From NCBI GenBank assembly GCA_001566295.1, contig KQ964246.1:2666001-2730000 (forward strand): a stretch of 64,000 nucleotides of DNA, written 5' to 3'. This document shows, piece after piece, positions 44,159 to 54,983 of the stretch (positions are counted from its first letter, which is position 1; the number at the start of each line of letters is the position of its first letter). Source of the DNA: Microdochium bolleyi (Eukaryota; Ascomycota; Sordariomycetes; Xylariales; Microdochiaceae). The notes below the pieces were generated by a model, which did no database searches, was not told the origin of the DNA, and saw only the letters and a list, made by a program, of their open reading frames with translations. The translations under genes were made by a program, and so were the position numbers.

Positions 44159-45590
44159 CGTGTCGTGTGCTGAGATTAGAGGGTGCTTCGTCGTATACTG
44201 CTGGTGACCAGGGTATCGAGGCTGTTCGGGCAGCAAAGTCTCGCGTGCAGCGGTGTGAGTGGCGTATGCGATTTCGCGGTGGCGCGAGGATGAAAGGCGT
44301 GATGGCCGTGGCCGTTGAAAAGGATGATGTAGCTTCCAGGCAGGGAGACGTAGCAAAGTGGGGAGGAGGGGGCTTTTTGGCAGGGCAGCGGCTAATTTAG
44401 AGTATTTCTAGAGGGGCGAGCTCAGGATCTGGATTCATAATCCACCGCGTCGCAACCACCCACGCCGAGAAGTCTGGGGAAGGTAGGTGTGACCAAATCC
44501 CCTAGCGGCGGGGAAGCTCTGGAGCTCGGGGAGTGCAACCGCTGTGCGACTGCAACCCTCTGCCCTCCAGCAACCTTGTCCGTGCAGGCCGGTGCGTGTT
44601 CTGGAAGCGGCCAGCACCGCGCGTGTGACTGTGATCGGCTGGTCCAGCCCAAAGACCGTCTTGGCAAGCACATCCTGTTCCACGAGCCAGTGGCAGATGG
44701 GGACAGAGACACTTGCGCCGCATGAGCCACCCGCCAAGCGACAGCTGCGTTCAGAGGTCTTTTCGGGGAGTGGCACTTGGCTCTGGCTTCAGACGTCATC
44801 ATGGCCGACGGAAATGTCTGTTTCCGAGCCTGGAACTAGAGCCCACCAGGCTGGTTCGTACTCTCCTACGAGGCTGCGGGCTGCAACATTGTGCCTCGCC
44901 GAACGCACACATGTGGAGGGCCGTCGAGGGCAGTGATTGGTGCGTGTAAGATATCACACAACGCGGGCAGCCATGAATGCCGAGCATACTCCGGGGTTTG
45001 TGACTTTGTGTCTTGGAGAGAGAACTAGGTGAGCTTGCATTCGATGAGGCCATTGCTTCTCTGGGATACAACATGTCCCTGGGGACACCCTCTGGCTTAT
45101 GACCTGAAAGCGCAGCCCGAGCAGGCTGGGTACTGTACTGGGCTTACTACCCTCAGACAGCGTAGGCAACAAGCTGCTCTGGCATTCCCGTTATAGCAAA
45201 AGACACGCCATCCCCTGACTTGACAGGCGTCTATGTCGCTATCCGTGAAGACGCCCCGCAGCCAATGACGACCTCCTGAATGCCATTGACCGGGGCCCGG
45301 CCTCGTCGGCGTGGACAGCGGGCGGGCCGCCTCCGCCTTCGCCTGGGGAGACTGACCCGACCCTCGGGGAGTTGCCTTGGCGGCCGGCCACAACTCCGCC
45401 TAGCTCCACCGCGCGCGGAATAGGAGCTCGGCGGAGCGGCTCGGACTCCCCTCAACCCTCCGAACTTCGGATGCGGCTCCGATTCCCACTACTCATCCTC
45501 CACTCCTCGACAGTATTCTTTATTTGCAGATCGTCGCTCACTCCTAGCTCTCCTCTCCCGTCTCCAATTGCTGTACATCCCTAGACGACA
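44159..45590. promoter_or_regulatory. Divergent intergenic region
   Basis: 1.4 kb between the small unknown gene (-) and the FAHD1-like gene (+). It must contain both promoters. A C/T-rich stretch (about 45480-45590) precedes the FAHD1-like start. No gene is supported. Confidence 0.45.
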
Positions 45591-46698
45591 ATGGCCGCCA
45601 GGTTTTCCCCGCTCCTCCGCCTCGGCTCCCGCTCTGCTGCCACATCCGTGAGTTCTCCGTCTGCCGCATGACGAGCCCCGTTGAGCCGTGGCCTCGTGAT
45701 CAGAGCACAGGCTGATACCCTCTACAGTTCAAGCCTACCTCCATCATGTCGCGCTCGATCTCGGACGCCGCCTCCCTGCACAAGGCCGGCAAGGTCGTCT
45801 GCATCGGCCGCAACTATGCGTGAGTCTTATCCCCTGCGCCACGTCATGTCCTAGCTCAGCTTAGAGACAACATCCGACAAGGCTGCAAAAGTGTACTCAA
45901 GTAGCTTCCCAAAAAAGAAAAACATATATACTGACGGCAGCTCATGGCATCTAGCGACCACATCACCGAGCTCAACAGCGCCCGCCCCAAGCAGCCCTTC
46001 TTCTTCCTGAAGCCGACCTCGTCCATCGTCACACCCGGCCAGGGCCCCGTCATCTGCCCCAAGGGCGTCGACGTGCACTATGAGGTCGAGCTCGCGCTCA
46101 TCATGGGCAAGGAGGTCCGCGACCTCGATGCCGCCGATGAGAAGGGCACCCTGGACGCCATCGAGAGTACGGCCCGCCTTCCTTACCCAGCGTCCTTTCA
46201 CTCCGCACACGCGATCGGAGTATGTTTTCTTGAACAGTCTGCTCACATGTGACTCTGCGACACAAAACAGGCTACGCAGTCGGCATCGACATGACGGCGC
46301 GCAACGTCCAGAACGAGGCCAAGAAGAAGGGCCTGCCCTGGTCCATCGCCAAGGGCTTCGACACGTTCCTGCCCATGTCCGGCATCATCCCCAAGTCCGC
46401 CATCCCGGACCCGCACAACGCCGAGCTGTACCTGAGCGTCAACGAGGCCACCAAGCAGTCCGACTCGACCAACCTCATGCTCTTCCGCATCCCGCAGGTG
46501 CTGAGCGACATCTCCAAGGTCATGACGATCCACAAGGGCGACATCATCCTCACAGGCACCCCCAAGGGCGTCGGCCCCGTCGTGCCGGGCGACGTGATGC
46601 GCGCAGGCATCAAGGTTGACGGCAAGGAGATCGAGGAGGGCAAGATCGAGATCCCCGTCGAGGCGTCGAAGGGTGCTTACTCGTTTGCTGAGACTTGA
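45591..46698 (+). CDS. Fumarylacetoacetate hydrolase family protein, FAHD1-like acylpyruvase
   Basis: Four exons: 45591-45647, 45728-45819, 45955-46166 and 46271-46698, giving 262 residues. Introns have GTGAGT, GTGAGT and GTACGG donors. The N-terminus (MAARFSPLLRLGSRSAATS) is Arg/Ser-rich without acids, suggesting mitochondrial import. An internal Met (MSRSIS) in exon 2 could give a shorter cytosolic form. Family hallmarks are KVVCIGRNYADHITEL, KPTSSIV, the metal-binding strand HYEVELALIMG with its Glu-x-Glu, then YAVGIDMTARN, KGFDTFLPMSG, and GDIILTGTPKGVGPV. FAHD1-type enzymes hydrolyse acylpyruvates and decarboxylate oxaloacetate with Mg2+; the exact substrate here is inferred only from family length and motifs. 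Confidence 0.88.
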
Positions 46699-47292
46699 AA
46701 AGGTCCAGTGGAGGAGTGAGAGCGGGTGTAGACACCAGGGCAGAACTCAAGCAGAGTAATGGCGAGCCAGAAGTCCAAGTACAGGCACCACCACACTCAT
46801 ACTTGAGGCTCGAAGTGTCTTCAGATCAATATTGCACCACGAGGTAGGGACTTGCCCCTTCATGGAAATAGAACCAAGAATATACATGTATATATTGTAT
46901 AAAATGATGCATTAGCACTTCGTAGTGTCGCATCATGGAACAACGGATGATGCCACCGGCCGGTTGACAGCCGTGCTCGTGCTTGCGGGACAATTCCATG
47001 CGTGTACTACTGACATGATACAACGGGATTCACTGTGTGCGTCTAGATTTTTTGACGATACATTAGGAGATGTAGTACAAGTTGGTAAAGGTTCTCGCGA
47101 CTCGCGCTCGCAACCTATGTGGCGTGACCTTTCATGTAAACCACAAAATTCTCCTGACCCAGGTCATAACACCGCGGCGCCGATCCATCCTTCTTCCATA
47201 GACAAACCAGTCCACAATCCCGCATCTATTTTACACCACAACAGGTTGACCAACAAATTGATCGCTGGGCGTATTTCTGATAATTGCGCCGT
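46699..47292. other. Convergent 3' flanks
   Basis: About 590 bases between the FAHD1-like and PMT4-like stops. AT-rich around 46860-46910. No gene is supported. Confidence 0.6.
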
Positions 47293-49679
47293 CTATTTGG
47301 CGAAGTGGAGATCGTAGCCCAGCCACTTGCGGGCGACGACCTGCTCGACACTCAGGCCAGGGTAGCCGTAGGTGAGGGGCAGGAAGTAGTACCAGCCACC
47401 CAAGGCCAAGGCCAGGATGACGCCGGAGGCAACCCAGACTGGGACCTGGCTCTGACCCGCGAAGCGCTCCTTGGCGGTGACATGGCGGCGGGGGCCGCTG
47501 GTGCGCACCTTCTTGCCAAGTTTCTCGACGTACACGGTCTCCTCGGCAGAAGATTCGCCGTTGAAGACGAACTCAACAAGCGAGCCAACAACCAAGCAGG
47601 ATGCGAGATGGGCGGGCAAGTAGTGGTGCAAGAAAAGCTGACGGCCCATCAGGAAGAACGGGAAGTAATGTGTCGCCCAGGCTAGGAAGAAGAAACCGGT
47701 CGAGTTGTAGAGACGCGAGCGTGTGCGGTGGTCCAGAGCATCAACACCACGACGAAGCGAGATTTGATCAGCACCAATGATACCGATGAAAACGGCAATC
47801 AGACTGCTGGCGATCCACCAACCAATTGGGTTGCCGAGGAAGTAGATCTGCTGGCGAGTATCGGCCTGAGTCCAGAAGCTGACACCGCGCAGCAAGAACG
47901 GCCACTGGTAAGGCTGGCTGGAGTACGGGTGGCTGCTGGTCAACTGGTTGTTGTGCCAGAACATGGACCGCTGCAGCTCGAGATACTTGCGGAGGAAGGG
48001 CAGAGTCTTGGGCTTCTTCTCCTCCTTGACACGGCGAGGGGAATCCAGTGGCACGGAGGGCACGTCGTCAACAAGCCAGACGTTGGAGCTCACGGCGATC
48101 TGCTTGTTGCCGTTGATCTCCTGCTGCTTGTGGCCCCACTCGGGGAGAGGCTTGGTGTGTGTCCACATGGCAACCTTGCTGGGGTTGTGGATGAGCTTGA
48201 AGTGGCCGGAAACACTCTTGAAGTCCTGGTTCTGCTTGCCGTGCTCGATGCGGATCTCAAACAGGGCGTCGTTGGCGCGTGCGCCATAGGCATCCTCCAT
48301 GGAGACGGTGGTGAATTCTTGGTTGGTGGGGAAGTACGGCGAGGCGACATCGTGCGAGAGCAGGACGGTGTTGGTAACAGTGTGGCGAAGGCGGACGAGA
48401 TCGTGGTTCTTGACGCGCTTGCCCATGACGCCGTCGTTGACAGCGGGCATGATCTGCCAATGGTTGTTCAGGTCCTCGAAAGGATATCCAGTAACCTGCT
48501 GGCCCTGGCTAGAAACTCTACCATCGTCGTAGCGCAGCGGGTACTTTTCGTCGTGACTGTGCAAGTAGGCCTTGGTCTCCTTGTGGCGCAAGGTGATGGT
48601 GTCGTAGAACTCGATGTTAAGCGAGTTGGCCAGCATCACATTGTCCGAGAGTGTCTCTTGGAACTCGGGGGTCATGAAGTCGTCGCCAGGTCCGGAGCGG
48701 CTCAGGATAGCGAAGTGGACCTGGAACCAGAAGAGGTAGAAGAAGAAGGGGACAATAATGAGCCCTATCGCGCGCGCAAGGAAGTGGTTGGCGAACTCCT
48801 TGATGTTCAGAGCCCCACCGACACGCTTGATATCGAGCAGATCCCACAGGTCGATTATGACTGCGGAACCAACGGTCACGAAGGCAAAAAGACCGACGTA
48901 CTTGACCGAGATATCGCAAGAGAGCGCGAAGCCAGTCAGCAGGAGCCACTTCCACCACTTGCGGCTGAAAGCCTCGTGGCGAAGCTTGTAGAACTTGATG
49001 TAGCAGAGAAGACTGCAGGCCATGGCGAAAATGAGAGTAGCATCAAGCAGGATCAAGCGTGTCTGACCAATGTGGGCATTGTCGAGCAGGACAAGCCCGG
49101 AAGCGACAATGCAAGCGGGAAGGCTGTAGCCAGACTCCCACATGATCAGGTACGTGACCGAGACCGTAAGAGAGCCGAGGAGGGCAGGGAGCGCGCGGAA
49201 GGCAACGTAGGGGACCTTGTTGACGATGTAGGAGTCGCCAATGTTCTCGAAGTGGAAGTGGCCATCGTAGCCGACAAGCCAGCCCATAAAGGCGAAGAGG
49301 AGCTTTCCAAAAGGAGGGTGGACATCGAAGAAATAGGTCTTTTCGAGGTAGTATGATGCGAACTAGATTTCAACAGAATCAAGTTAGACCAAGTTCGAGG
49401 TAACCATCAGATCTTAGAAGTTGAGCTTAGCTCGCTTACCTTGCCGAAGTGCACTTCGTCAAAGACGACCTGGTCGGGATGGCTGATGCCCCAGAACCGA
49501 GAGATGAAGGCAAGTACGGTGATGACAATGAAGCCAATCTTGTAATCCCAGTCGGAAGACGGGCCGGCGGGCGTCTTGAGAGTGACGGCGGTGGTCTGCT
49601 CCACAGCCTTGAGGTCTGTGGCCGACTTCTTCTTCGAGACGCCGCCGCGCTGGCGCAAGCTCCCCTGGGGAGAAGACAT
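47293..49679 (-). CDS. PMT4: Dolichyl-phosphate-mannose protein O-mannosyltransferase, PMT4 type
   Basis: Transfers mannose from dolichyl phosphate to Ser/Thr of secretory proteins in the ER. Two exons, 49440-49679 and 47293-49362, with a 77-nt intron (GTAAGC donor), giving 769 residues (yeast Pmt4 is 762). It starts MSSPQGSLRQRGG. The first transmembrane segment (IGFIVITVLAFISRFWGIS) leads to the first lumenal loop with VVFDEVHFGKF, carrying the conserved Asp-Glu pair, and YFFDVHPPFGKLLFA. Many membrane segments follow, then the three-repeat MIR region in the large lumenal loop (LRHKETKAYLHSH, GQQVTGYPFEDLNNHWQI, VRLRHTVTNTVLLSHDVAS). The C-terminal membrane block includes FLGNPIGWW and HYFPFFLMGRQLFLHHYLPA. 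Assignment to PMT4 rather than PMT1/2 rests on length and overall resemblance. Confidence 0.88.
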
Positions 49680-50812
49680 GGTGGAAAACTATACTCGGAC
49701 GAAGTTGAAGGCGAAGGAGAAGAGGACTGCTCGGTGACACAAGGTGGTGAACGTCAGCAATGGCTCTCGGCACTGCAAGGGTGATCTCACGAGAATCGCT
49801 TGCGGGTCAAGAGCATGGCGGAGCGCGCATCAACTTACGGATAATAAGAAAAAGAAATGGTGATGCCAATGCACCAACCTGACGACGACCTGTAACGTGC
49901 AGGTCGTTCTTGTGTGGTGGTGCTCTCAAGAGTGGTCGAGGAGCGAACGTGGAAAGGAAGAGAAGGGGGGAATTTGGGGATGCCTCCTTATTCGTAGCTG
50001 GAGCTGGAGCTCAGCGCGTGCAGTATCCCTTGACAGGCACTTTTGACAGCTACAGTGTGCTGGCACAGGGGTTTTCCTCGGGCTGCGGGAGCAGGGGCAC
50101 ATCTCTCTCCTGGCCAGGTTCAGGCCACTTGTTCACACAGCTGGATGTATCTCGGTACGCGTTCCTGTAGCCACTCAGCGCCTGCAATCCGGGCGGGTCT
50201 AATTGTTCTAGAAAGTATCGGCTACCTGGGTGGGGCCAGCCCGTGGCTGCTGATCTAGAGACGCGTCTGGTCCCTGACGTCTTTCTCGATGAATTAATTG
50301 AATTAGCGTTCTGCGCAGCTGGAGCATGGAGAGGAGAGATCGGGTCTTTAGCCAACCAGCGTTTCCAAAATTCTCTTTCTCAGCCTAGCATATCAATCAT
50401 GATGTGAGTCTCAGGCGGGTGCCATTCTGATCTGCTTCGAAAGTCTCGAGAAATTATCTTGCAAGACAGAAGCATTTGACAGATCCACGAATTGGTGTAG
50501 TCGGGTGCAATTTACAAGAGCTGCACTCTCCAGGGCTAGAACAATTGTGGAGCTGCACGGATTCTCCCAAGCACAGTCTAGATCACAGTGTCTCTGGAAT
50601 CGACACTGTCCCCGCCTCCTCCTCCCCTGCCGAAATACGGAGATCCCTCCTCACCTTGAGGGACGACTTTGGCCGGTCGTAGCCGCGAGGAAACCCAACT
50701 GCAGCTATTTGAGGAGACAGAGGGTCCGATCCTGGACTTGAATGAGCTCAGCTGTGCCAATTGCTCCAGACCATTGCTCTTTACCACTCCACTTTCACTC
50801 CAATCGGTCGTC
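49680..50812. promoter_or_regulatory. Divergent intergenic region between PMT4 and RidA
   Basis: 1.1 kb with two divergent promoters. No convincing gene. The RidA side contains CT-rich DNA (about 50608-50660), which may be promoter-proximal. Confidence 0.5.
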
Positions 50813-51481
50813 ATGATGCGGTCCGCTCTTCGGAGTCTCGCTCGTGCCTCGAGCTTCACCAGAGCTGTTACCCCACGTCCCTTGATCACTTCCTCCCCAA
50901 CACCATCTCGCCGTCTCCCACAGCTTACACTCCCCAGCTCAAAATACGCCCGCACAATGGCCAGCTACACTCACGTCAACAGCAGCGAGGCTGCCCCTGG
51001 TATGGAACACAGTACATGCTTCTTGAGGATAAGCACTATGCTAACTATTACGACTTTCAGCTCTGGGCCCCTACGTAAGCAGCGCCTACGTGAACGGCTG
51101 CACTCGACCGGACAAGAACTTTTGGGCATCCTCCAGACTAACATCAAATGAATACCTTAGTCCCACGCCATCAAGACCCCGACTGCCATCTACCTGTCCG
51201 GCTCCATCCCCTGTGACGCCCAGGGCAACCTTGTCGAAGGCACCATCGGCGACAAGACGGCGGCCGTCTTCAAGAACATCAAGGCTGTTCTTGAAGCTGC
51301 CGACTCGTCTATCGACCGCATTGTCAAGGTCACCATCTTTCTGACTGACATGGCCAACTTTGCCGATGTCAACACGGAGTACGCAAAGTGGATCCAGCAC
51401 AAGCCTGCCCGCAGCTGCGTCGCTGTCAAGCAGCTGCCCAAGAACGTAGATGTCGAGATCGAGGTCATTGCTCTGCCTTGA
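50813..51481 (+). CDS. MMF1: RidA/YjgF/Mmf1-family enamine/imine deaminase, mitochondrial
   Basis: Hydrolyses reactive enamine/imine intermediates such as 2-aminoacrylate, protecting PLP enzymes and mitochondrial DNA maintenance. Three exons: 50813-50999, 51061-51074 and 51161-51481, giving 173 residues. The middle exon is only 14 nt and encodes the ALGPY segment. Both introns have CTAAC branch sites. The joined frame reads EAAPALGPYSHAIKTP then IYLSGSIPCDAQGN, with the C-terminal RSCVAVKQLPKNVDVEIEV carrying the conserved catalytic Arg. The first 49 residues (MMRSALRSLARASSFTRAVT onward) form an Arg/Ser-rich presequence. An internal MASYTH at about residue 49 sits where cytosolic Hmf1-type proteins begin, so dual localisation from one gene is plausible. 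ATGs at 50813 and 50816 are tandem. Confidence 0.92.
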
Positions 51482-52087
51482 GTGTGGCAAGAAGTCTATT
51501 CAAAGAATGACGGTAGTCCGGCAAAGCTGAGAATCGCAAGACGAACTCCAAACTGGCCTCCAGAACACTTAGTCGTGACCGGCGATCCGTGATTCAAAGG
51601 AGACCCTCTTACTGTGGACTTGCTTGGCTGTGACTGAAAGAACAACACTAGGTGCCTCGCTTCGGACATCAATGAGATCTCACCGAACATGCGACAACAA
51701 GCTCTGAAGTGACGGTCTTGTTCCAGATAGCCTCGTGCGGTGGACCATGAGCACATGGTGCAACACCACCCAACTCGTACTGGAAACCACAGTCGCACAT
51801 GTCGACATGCTCAGTTTGAGAAACCACGATTACTCGTTCGACCAAGAAACTCCACCATACCCTTGATCACGATGACACTGTTACGCAGTACCTTGAAGAT
51901 GAGATGGCATGTCTACATGATCCCCTGGCTGCCAAGCGAACCCTGTCAGCATGCTCCATTAGCCCCTCTCGAACGACAAGCCAACCAGCTTCATAGAAAT
52001 ACAGGTCGCTCGCACCTTGCTCGACCAAGGAAACCTCATGCAGCACAACAGCAGAACAATACCTTCGCCCTCTGTGTAGCTGGGTGG
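51482..52087. other. Intergenic region upstream of the HET-domain gene
   Basis: About 600 bases holding the RidA 3' flank and the HET gene promoter. The HET frame is open through part of it (from 51740), but the translation shows no protein-like character. Confidence 0.5.
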
Positions 52088-54307
52088 ATGATGCAGGACG
52101 ATCTCAAGAGTGGCCATAGCCACAATGGCATTGTGCAAGTCCCAACCCAAAATGGCCTGTTGTTATCAAGCGAACTCCGCATCACAGAAGCTCTATGCAC
52201 TTTATGCCGCGAGTTTCTCGAAGACATATTCACTTTCTATAGTCACCAGGCACAAGAGCCCGCTGGCGACGATAATCCTCACCCCTCCCACGGCCGCTGG
52301 ACGCAATTCGGCTCAGATCCAGAAACCACGAGTTTCATGGGCAGCTCCTGGGGCGCAGGTTACCGCCACCACGAGTCCATGAGGGCTCTCCAAGAGAGCT
52401 CTTCAACATGTGAGATGTGCAGCGTTCTCTTCTCGGACCTCTCGCCACTCCTGGCTGAGGCTGCAGCAGCCAAGGATGCTAGACCAGATCTCTGCGAGGG
52501 ATGGCTAGGCTTATACCCGTGGTGGGAATCGGGCCGCGTCGGCGCAAACAGAAGGAATGGATACTTTCGCGCTGGGTTTCGCAAGGGACTTTCTGGCATG
52601 CGCTTGGGCACGGATATCATAGGGGCTGTCCCACTGCATACCTTCCGCGTCTGCCGCCGGCGTGGGGAAAATGAGGATATCCAAGTCGAGGAAGACACTG
52701 TCCTCGGAGAATACACCACCGCGCCGGTACCACCTACGCTGACGCCCGCATACATCGCTGACAAGGTCAAGAAATGGCAGAGTGAATGTCTAGACAAGCA
52801 CGAAGCCTGCGCAACGAAACATAATGCCCAGCAGCAGCATGCACTGCCCACCAGGGTACTCGACCTCGGCGTCTCGGCGACGGACAACATCTCCATATAT
52901 GAAGCACCACGCGATCAAGCAGAGGACTACGCCGCACTCAGCCACTGCTGGGGCGGCCATATACCAGCTCGGACAATCACGGCAAACCTCGGCGAGAGAA
53001 TGCAGAACCTTGACGTCAATGGCCTGCCGCAAAACTTCCGGGACGCGATATGGGTGTCCCGGGCGCTGGAAATACGTTACCTGTGGATCGACGCACTCTG
53101 CATCATCCAGGACTCGAGTGAAGACTGGTTCCGCGAAGCGCGTCAGATGAGCTCCATCTATGCTGGTGCCAAGATCGTCATCTCGGCCCTCGACTCGCCT
53201 TCAAGCACGATGGGTTTCCTCCACCAGGATAGGATCCCGCAAGCCGTGGTCAGCGACAGGTACGCAGTCCAGAAGCACTTTGGCCACGTCTACGAGTACC
53301 TCAAGACCTGCCCGCTCACGACGAGAGCATGGTGCATGCAAGAGCGGCTGCTGGCCCCGACGGTGCTGCACATCGGAAGCGAGAGGATGCTCTGGGAGTG
53401 CCAGAAGCACCTTAGTACCGAAGATGGGCAGGTTGCGGACGGACAGTCGACGGGTAATGTCATGGGCCAGTTCATCGCTCTGCGGGGGAGGCTTGGGAGG
53501 GAAGAGCAGCCTTCCTGGAGAGAATGGTATCACTTGCTCGAGGAATACACCACACGAAACCTCACCGTCGAGTCGGACAAGCTCCCGGCACTGGCTGGCG
53601 CGGCAGCTCTGTTCCAGCGTCCCCACAAGCCCTCGACTCCCGCGACGTATCTTGCCGGACTGTGGAAGGAGGATCTCGCCCGTGGTCTCCTGTGGGGTGC
53701 CAGCTACGAACATGTCCCGGGAAGACCGGTCTGGGGCTATCAGAGCTCCGACAAGTGCCAGGCGCTGGCGCTTCCGAAGCGGCAAGGAGACGATCGCGCA
53801 CCGAGCTGGAGCTGGGCGAGCCTGGACGGGCAGATTGACCACTGGGCACTCCGGATCGGTGATGGGGAACACTGGTACGAAATCCTTGAGGTAGCCATTG
53901 ACAGTGGAGAGAATGACCCAGCCTGTGCGCAGCCCGTGGGGTCTGTTCGCATCAAGGGCCCGCTAGAGCAAGTGCACTATCTACCTCACCCAGCCGGGGG
54001 CGATGTCGGATCGTTGGAGTTCCCTGCGGACCAGTCGGCAGTGGAAGAAGTCCGCGAAGCTCCAAAGCGCAAGGGCAAAGGCAAGAAGGGTGCCAACAAA
54101 ACCTTTGGGGGCTGCGTGCTCGATCTGGACCGCCATAGTCCTCGGGACTGCTGGGCGTTGATAGCCACGAGGTCCAACAGCGACCGGTTCATGCTGGTTC
54201 TGGAGGATCGTGGGGACGGCACGTTCAGACGGATCGGGTTCTGCACGGCGTATGGGTTCCAGTTTGGGCGTGACAAGTTTCCTGTGGCGGAGGTTGTGGT
54301 CAGGTGA
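52088..54307 (+). CDS. HET-domain protein (heterokaryon incompatibility type)
   Basis: 739 residues in one exon if it begins at the ATG at 52088 (MMQDDLKSGHSHNG). The frame is open from a GTG at 51740 and has several ATGs in between, so the start is uncertain. An N-terminal Cys-containing segment (ALCTLCREFLEDIF; STCEMCSVLFSDL) precedes the HET domain. The HET domain spans about 275-420 with its three blocks: DYAALSHCWGG, LPQNFRDAIWVSRALEIRYL WIDALCIIQD and AGAKIVISALDS. Downstream are TRAWCMQERLLAPTVLHIG and the Trp-rich APSWSWASLDG, both usual in this family. Near the C-terminus a Lys-rich insert (APKRKGKGKKGANK) could be a nuclear or nucleic-acid-binding segment. HET domains trigger cell death after fusion of incompatible strains; most family members have no proven role. 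I see no paralogue or partner gene in the window. Confidence 0.85.
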   Translation: MMQDDLKSGHSHNGIVQVPTQNGLLLSSELRITEALCTLCREFLEDIFTFYSHQAQEPAGDDNPHPSHGRWTQFGSDPETTSFMGSSWGAGYRHHESMRALQESSSTCEMCSVLFSDLSPLLAEAAAAKDARPDLCEGWLGLYPWWESGRVGANRRNGYFRAGFRKGLSGMRLGTDIIGAVPLHTFRVCRRRGENEDIQVEEDTVLGEYTTAPVPPTLTPAYIADKVKKWQSECLDKHEACATKHNAQQQHALPTRVLDLGVSATDNISIYEAPRDQAEDYAALSHCWGGHIPARTITANLGERMQNLDVNGLPQNFRDAIWVSRALEIRYLWIDALCIIQDSSEDWFREARQMSSIYAGAKIVISALDSPSSTMGFLHQDRIPQAVVSDRYAVQKHFGHVYEYLKTCPLTTRAWCMQERLLAPTVLHIGSERMLWECQKHLSTEDGQVADGQSTGNVMGQFIALRGRLGREEQPSWREWYHLLEEYTTRNLTVESDKLPALAGAAALFQRPHKPSTPATYLAGLWKEDLARGLLWGASYEHVPGRPVWGYQSSDKCQALALPKRQGDDRAPSWSWASLDGQIDHWALRIGDGEHWYEILEVAIDSGENDPACAQPVGSVRIKGPLEQVHYLPHPAGGDVGSLEFPADQSAVEEVREAPKRKGKGKKGANKTFGGCVLDLDRHSPRDCWALIATRSNSDRFMLVLEDRGDGTFRRIGFCTAYGFQFGRDKFPVAEVVVR

Positions 54308-54983
54308 TGTGGAGATGGCTGAGCAGCCGATCTTGAGACAAACGAAGGGTTTATGTTATTTCTTCTTTGGACACAAAAAGCATCGAAGGACCTCGCAAGT
54401 CTGAGACTCGTTGTTGCACTATCGTCAAGGCCAACGTTCGCGTTGATTCTGACGGCTTCTCGCGTGGTATGCAGTGCTTTGGTTTTGGGAAGCCATACAC
54501 GTCACTCGGTAGTTCTGCTCAACAGCCTTGGCAGAAGTAGATGCTGATGTGAATACGACAGCGTAGGTACGAGAGCAATCTACTTGCAAGCTTGGCGCCG
54601 CGTGGGGAAGCGCCGTCGGGAGCTTCCAGGGCTTCCAAGGTTCCATGGACCATTGCCGTGGCTGCTGCCTGCCGGGCTCTCGGGGCGCGAAGGGCCAGGA
54701 CCCATGCTCGGTATCCCCCGCAATTTACAAGCCCTGTCCAGGGCTCAGGCTGACAATCGGCCCCCTGAGCTTTCCTCAGCCAAGGGAAAGTCTACGACGA
54801 ACCCTGGGAAGCTAAGGGTGATCATCTGGACACCTGGATGGGCTGGACTCGACGGCCAGCCGACTCCCTTTCTCTCCCTTCCAACCTCATCTCTACAGCA
54901 TACGACCAACAGCGACCAGTGCCGCCCTCTGGTGATTCGACCACCGTTTTCGAGGGGGACTGCCGACGTTCCGAAACACCACA
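54308..54983. other. Intergenic region upstream of PER1
   Basis: 676 bases with no supported gene. It contains the HET gene 3' flank and the PER1 promoter. A long open frame overlapping the PER1 start (from 54584) has no coding character. Confidence 0.5.

Noticed and set aside
47728..49356. 542-codon plus-strand frame opposite PMT4
   Set aside because: It lies entirely antisense to the PMT4 exon and reads as an Asp/Glu/Leu/Val-rich mirror of it. It has no domain; it is a codon-bias shadow.
51755..52087. N-terminal extension of the HET-domain protein
   Set aside because: The frame is open with several ATGs, but the translation has no protein-like pattern or codon bias; the ATG at 52088 was preferred.
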